DNA of 5,285 nucleotides from JAKLQR01 sp963753165. Lineage in GTDB: Bacteria > Nitrospirota > Thermodesulfovibrionia > Thermodesulfovibrionales > SM23-35. The notes beneath the pieces were generated by a model. It was not told the DNA's origin. It saw only the letters and a list, made by a program, of their open reading frames with translations, and made no database searches. A program made the position numbers and the translations under genes. The DNA is taken from the NCBI GenBank assembly GCA_963753165.1, contig CAVWBP010000034.1, positions 1 through 5,285 of the forward strand, given 5' to 3'. Positions 5,264 to 5,285 of the stretch are shown here, piece by piece; the stretch's first letter is position 1, and each line of letters begins with the position of its first letter.

Positions 5264-5285
5264 TCAATCTCAAGGACCATCTATC

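Noticed and set aside
5264..5285. Terminator after the LysR gene
   Set aside because: Only 22 bases remain, and no stem-loop or T-run is visible in them.
1..5285. CRISPR arrays, insertion sequences, tRNA or rRNA genes
   Set aside because: No spaced repeat array, transposase, terminal inverted repeats or RNA gene signature was found on either strand.

Overview
The window looks like a stretch of chromosome from a Gram-negative, probably anaerobic bacterium. The evidence is a TonB-dependent outer-membrane receptor, a periplasmic protein with a CxxCH motif, strong AAGGAGG ribosome binding sites and moderate GC. The protein style suggests Desulfobacterota or Nitrospirota, but this is an impression and was not tested by any search.

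Layout: two divergent transcription units share a 163-bp intergenic region (4194-4356). Leftward, a tightly packed operon runs from 4193 to beyond the left edge: (1) a 695-aa TonB-dependent receptor (4193-2106); (2) a probable tiny single-helix membrane protein (about 2089-1967) whose stop overlaps the next start as ATGA; (3) a secreted 366-aa protein made of two repeats resembling the oxidoreductase molybdopterin-binding (SUOX) fold, with a CxxCH insertion (1970-870); (4) a TupA-type tungstate/molybdate-binding protein that lacks a signal peptide and is frameshifted near its 3' end (844-52); (5) the first 14 codons of a secreted or membrane protein (42 to the edge). Rightward there is a LysR-type regulator (4357-5263), split into two frames by one extra base in an A4 run.

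The proposed joint role is acquisition or sensing of tungstate, molybdate or a chelate of them. The receptor would bring the ligand across the outer membrane using TonB energy, the SUOX-like protein would handle it or a redox step in the periplasm, the TupA-like protein would bind the oxyanion, and the LysR protein would regulate the operon. Only the TupA family assignment points directly to the substrate; the rest is inferred from gene order.

The control region is rich. It holds a near-consensus sigma-70 promoter (TTGACA, 17-bp spacer, TACAAT) whose predicted start falls on the LysR ATG, which implies a leaderless mRNA. It also holds a cluster of TTCATGA-type inverted repeats and an exact 13-bp direct repeat that reaches the LysR start codon. 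Two single-base frameshifts of the same sign in about 5 kb, each at or near a short homopolymer, raise the possibility of sequencing or assembly errors.
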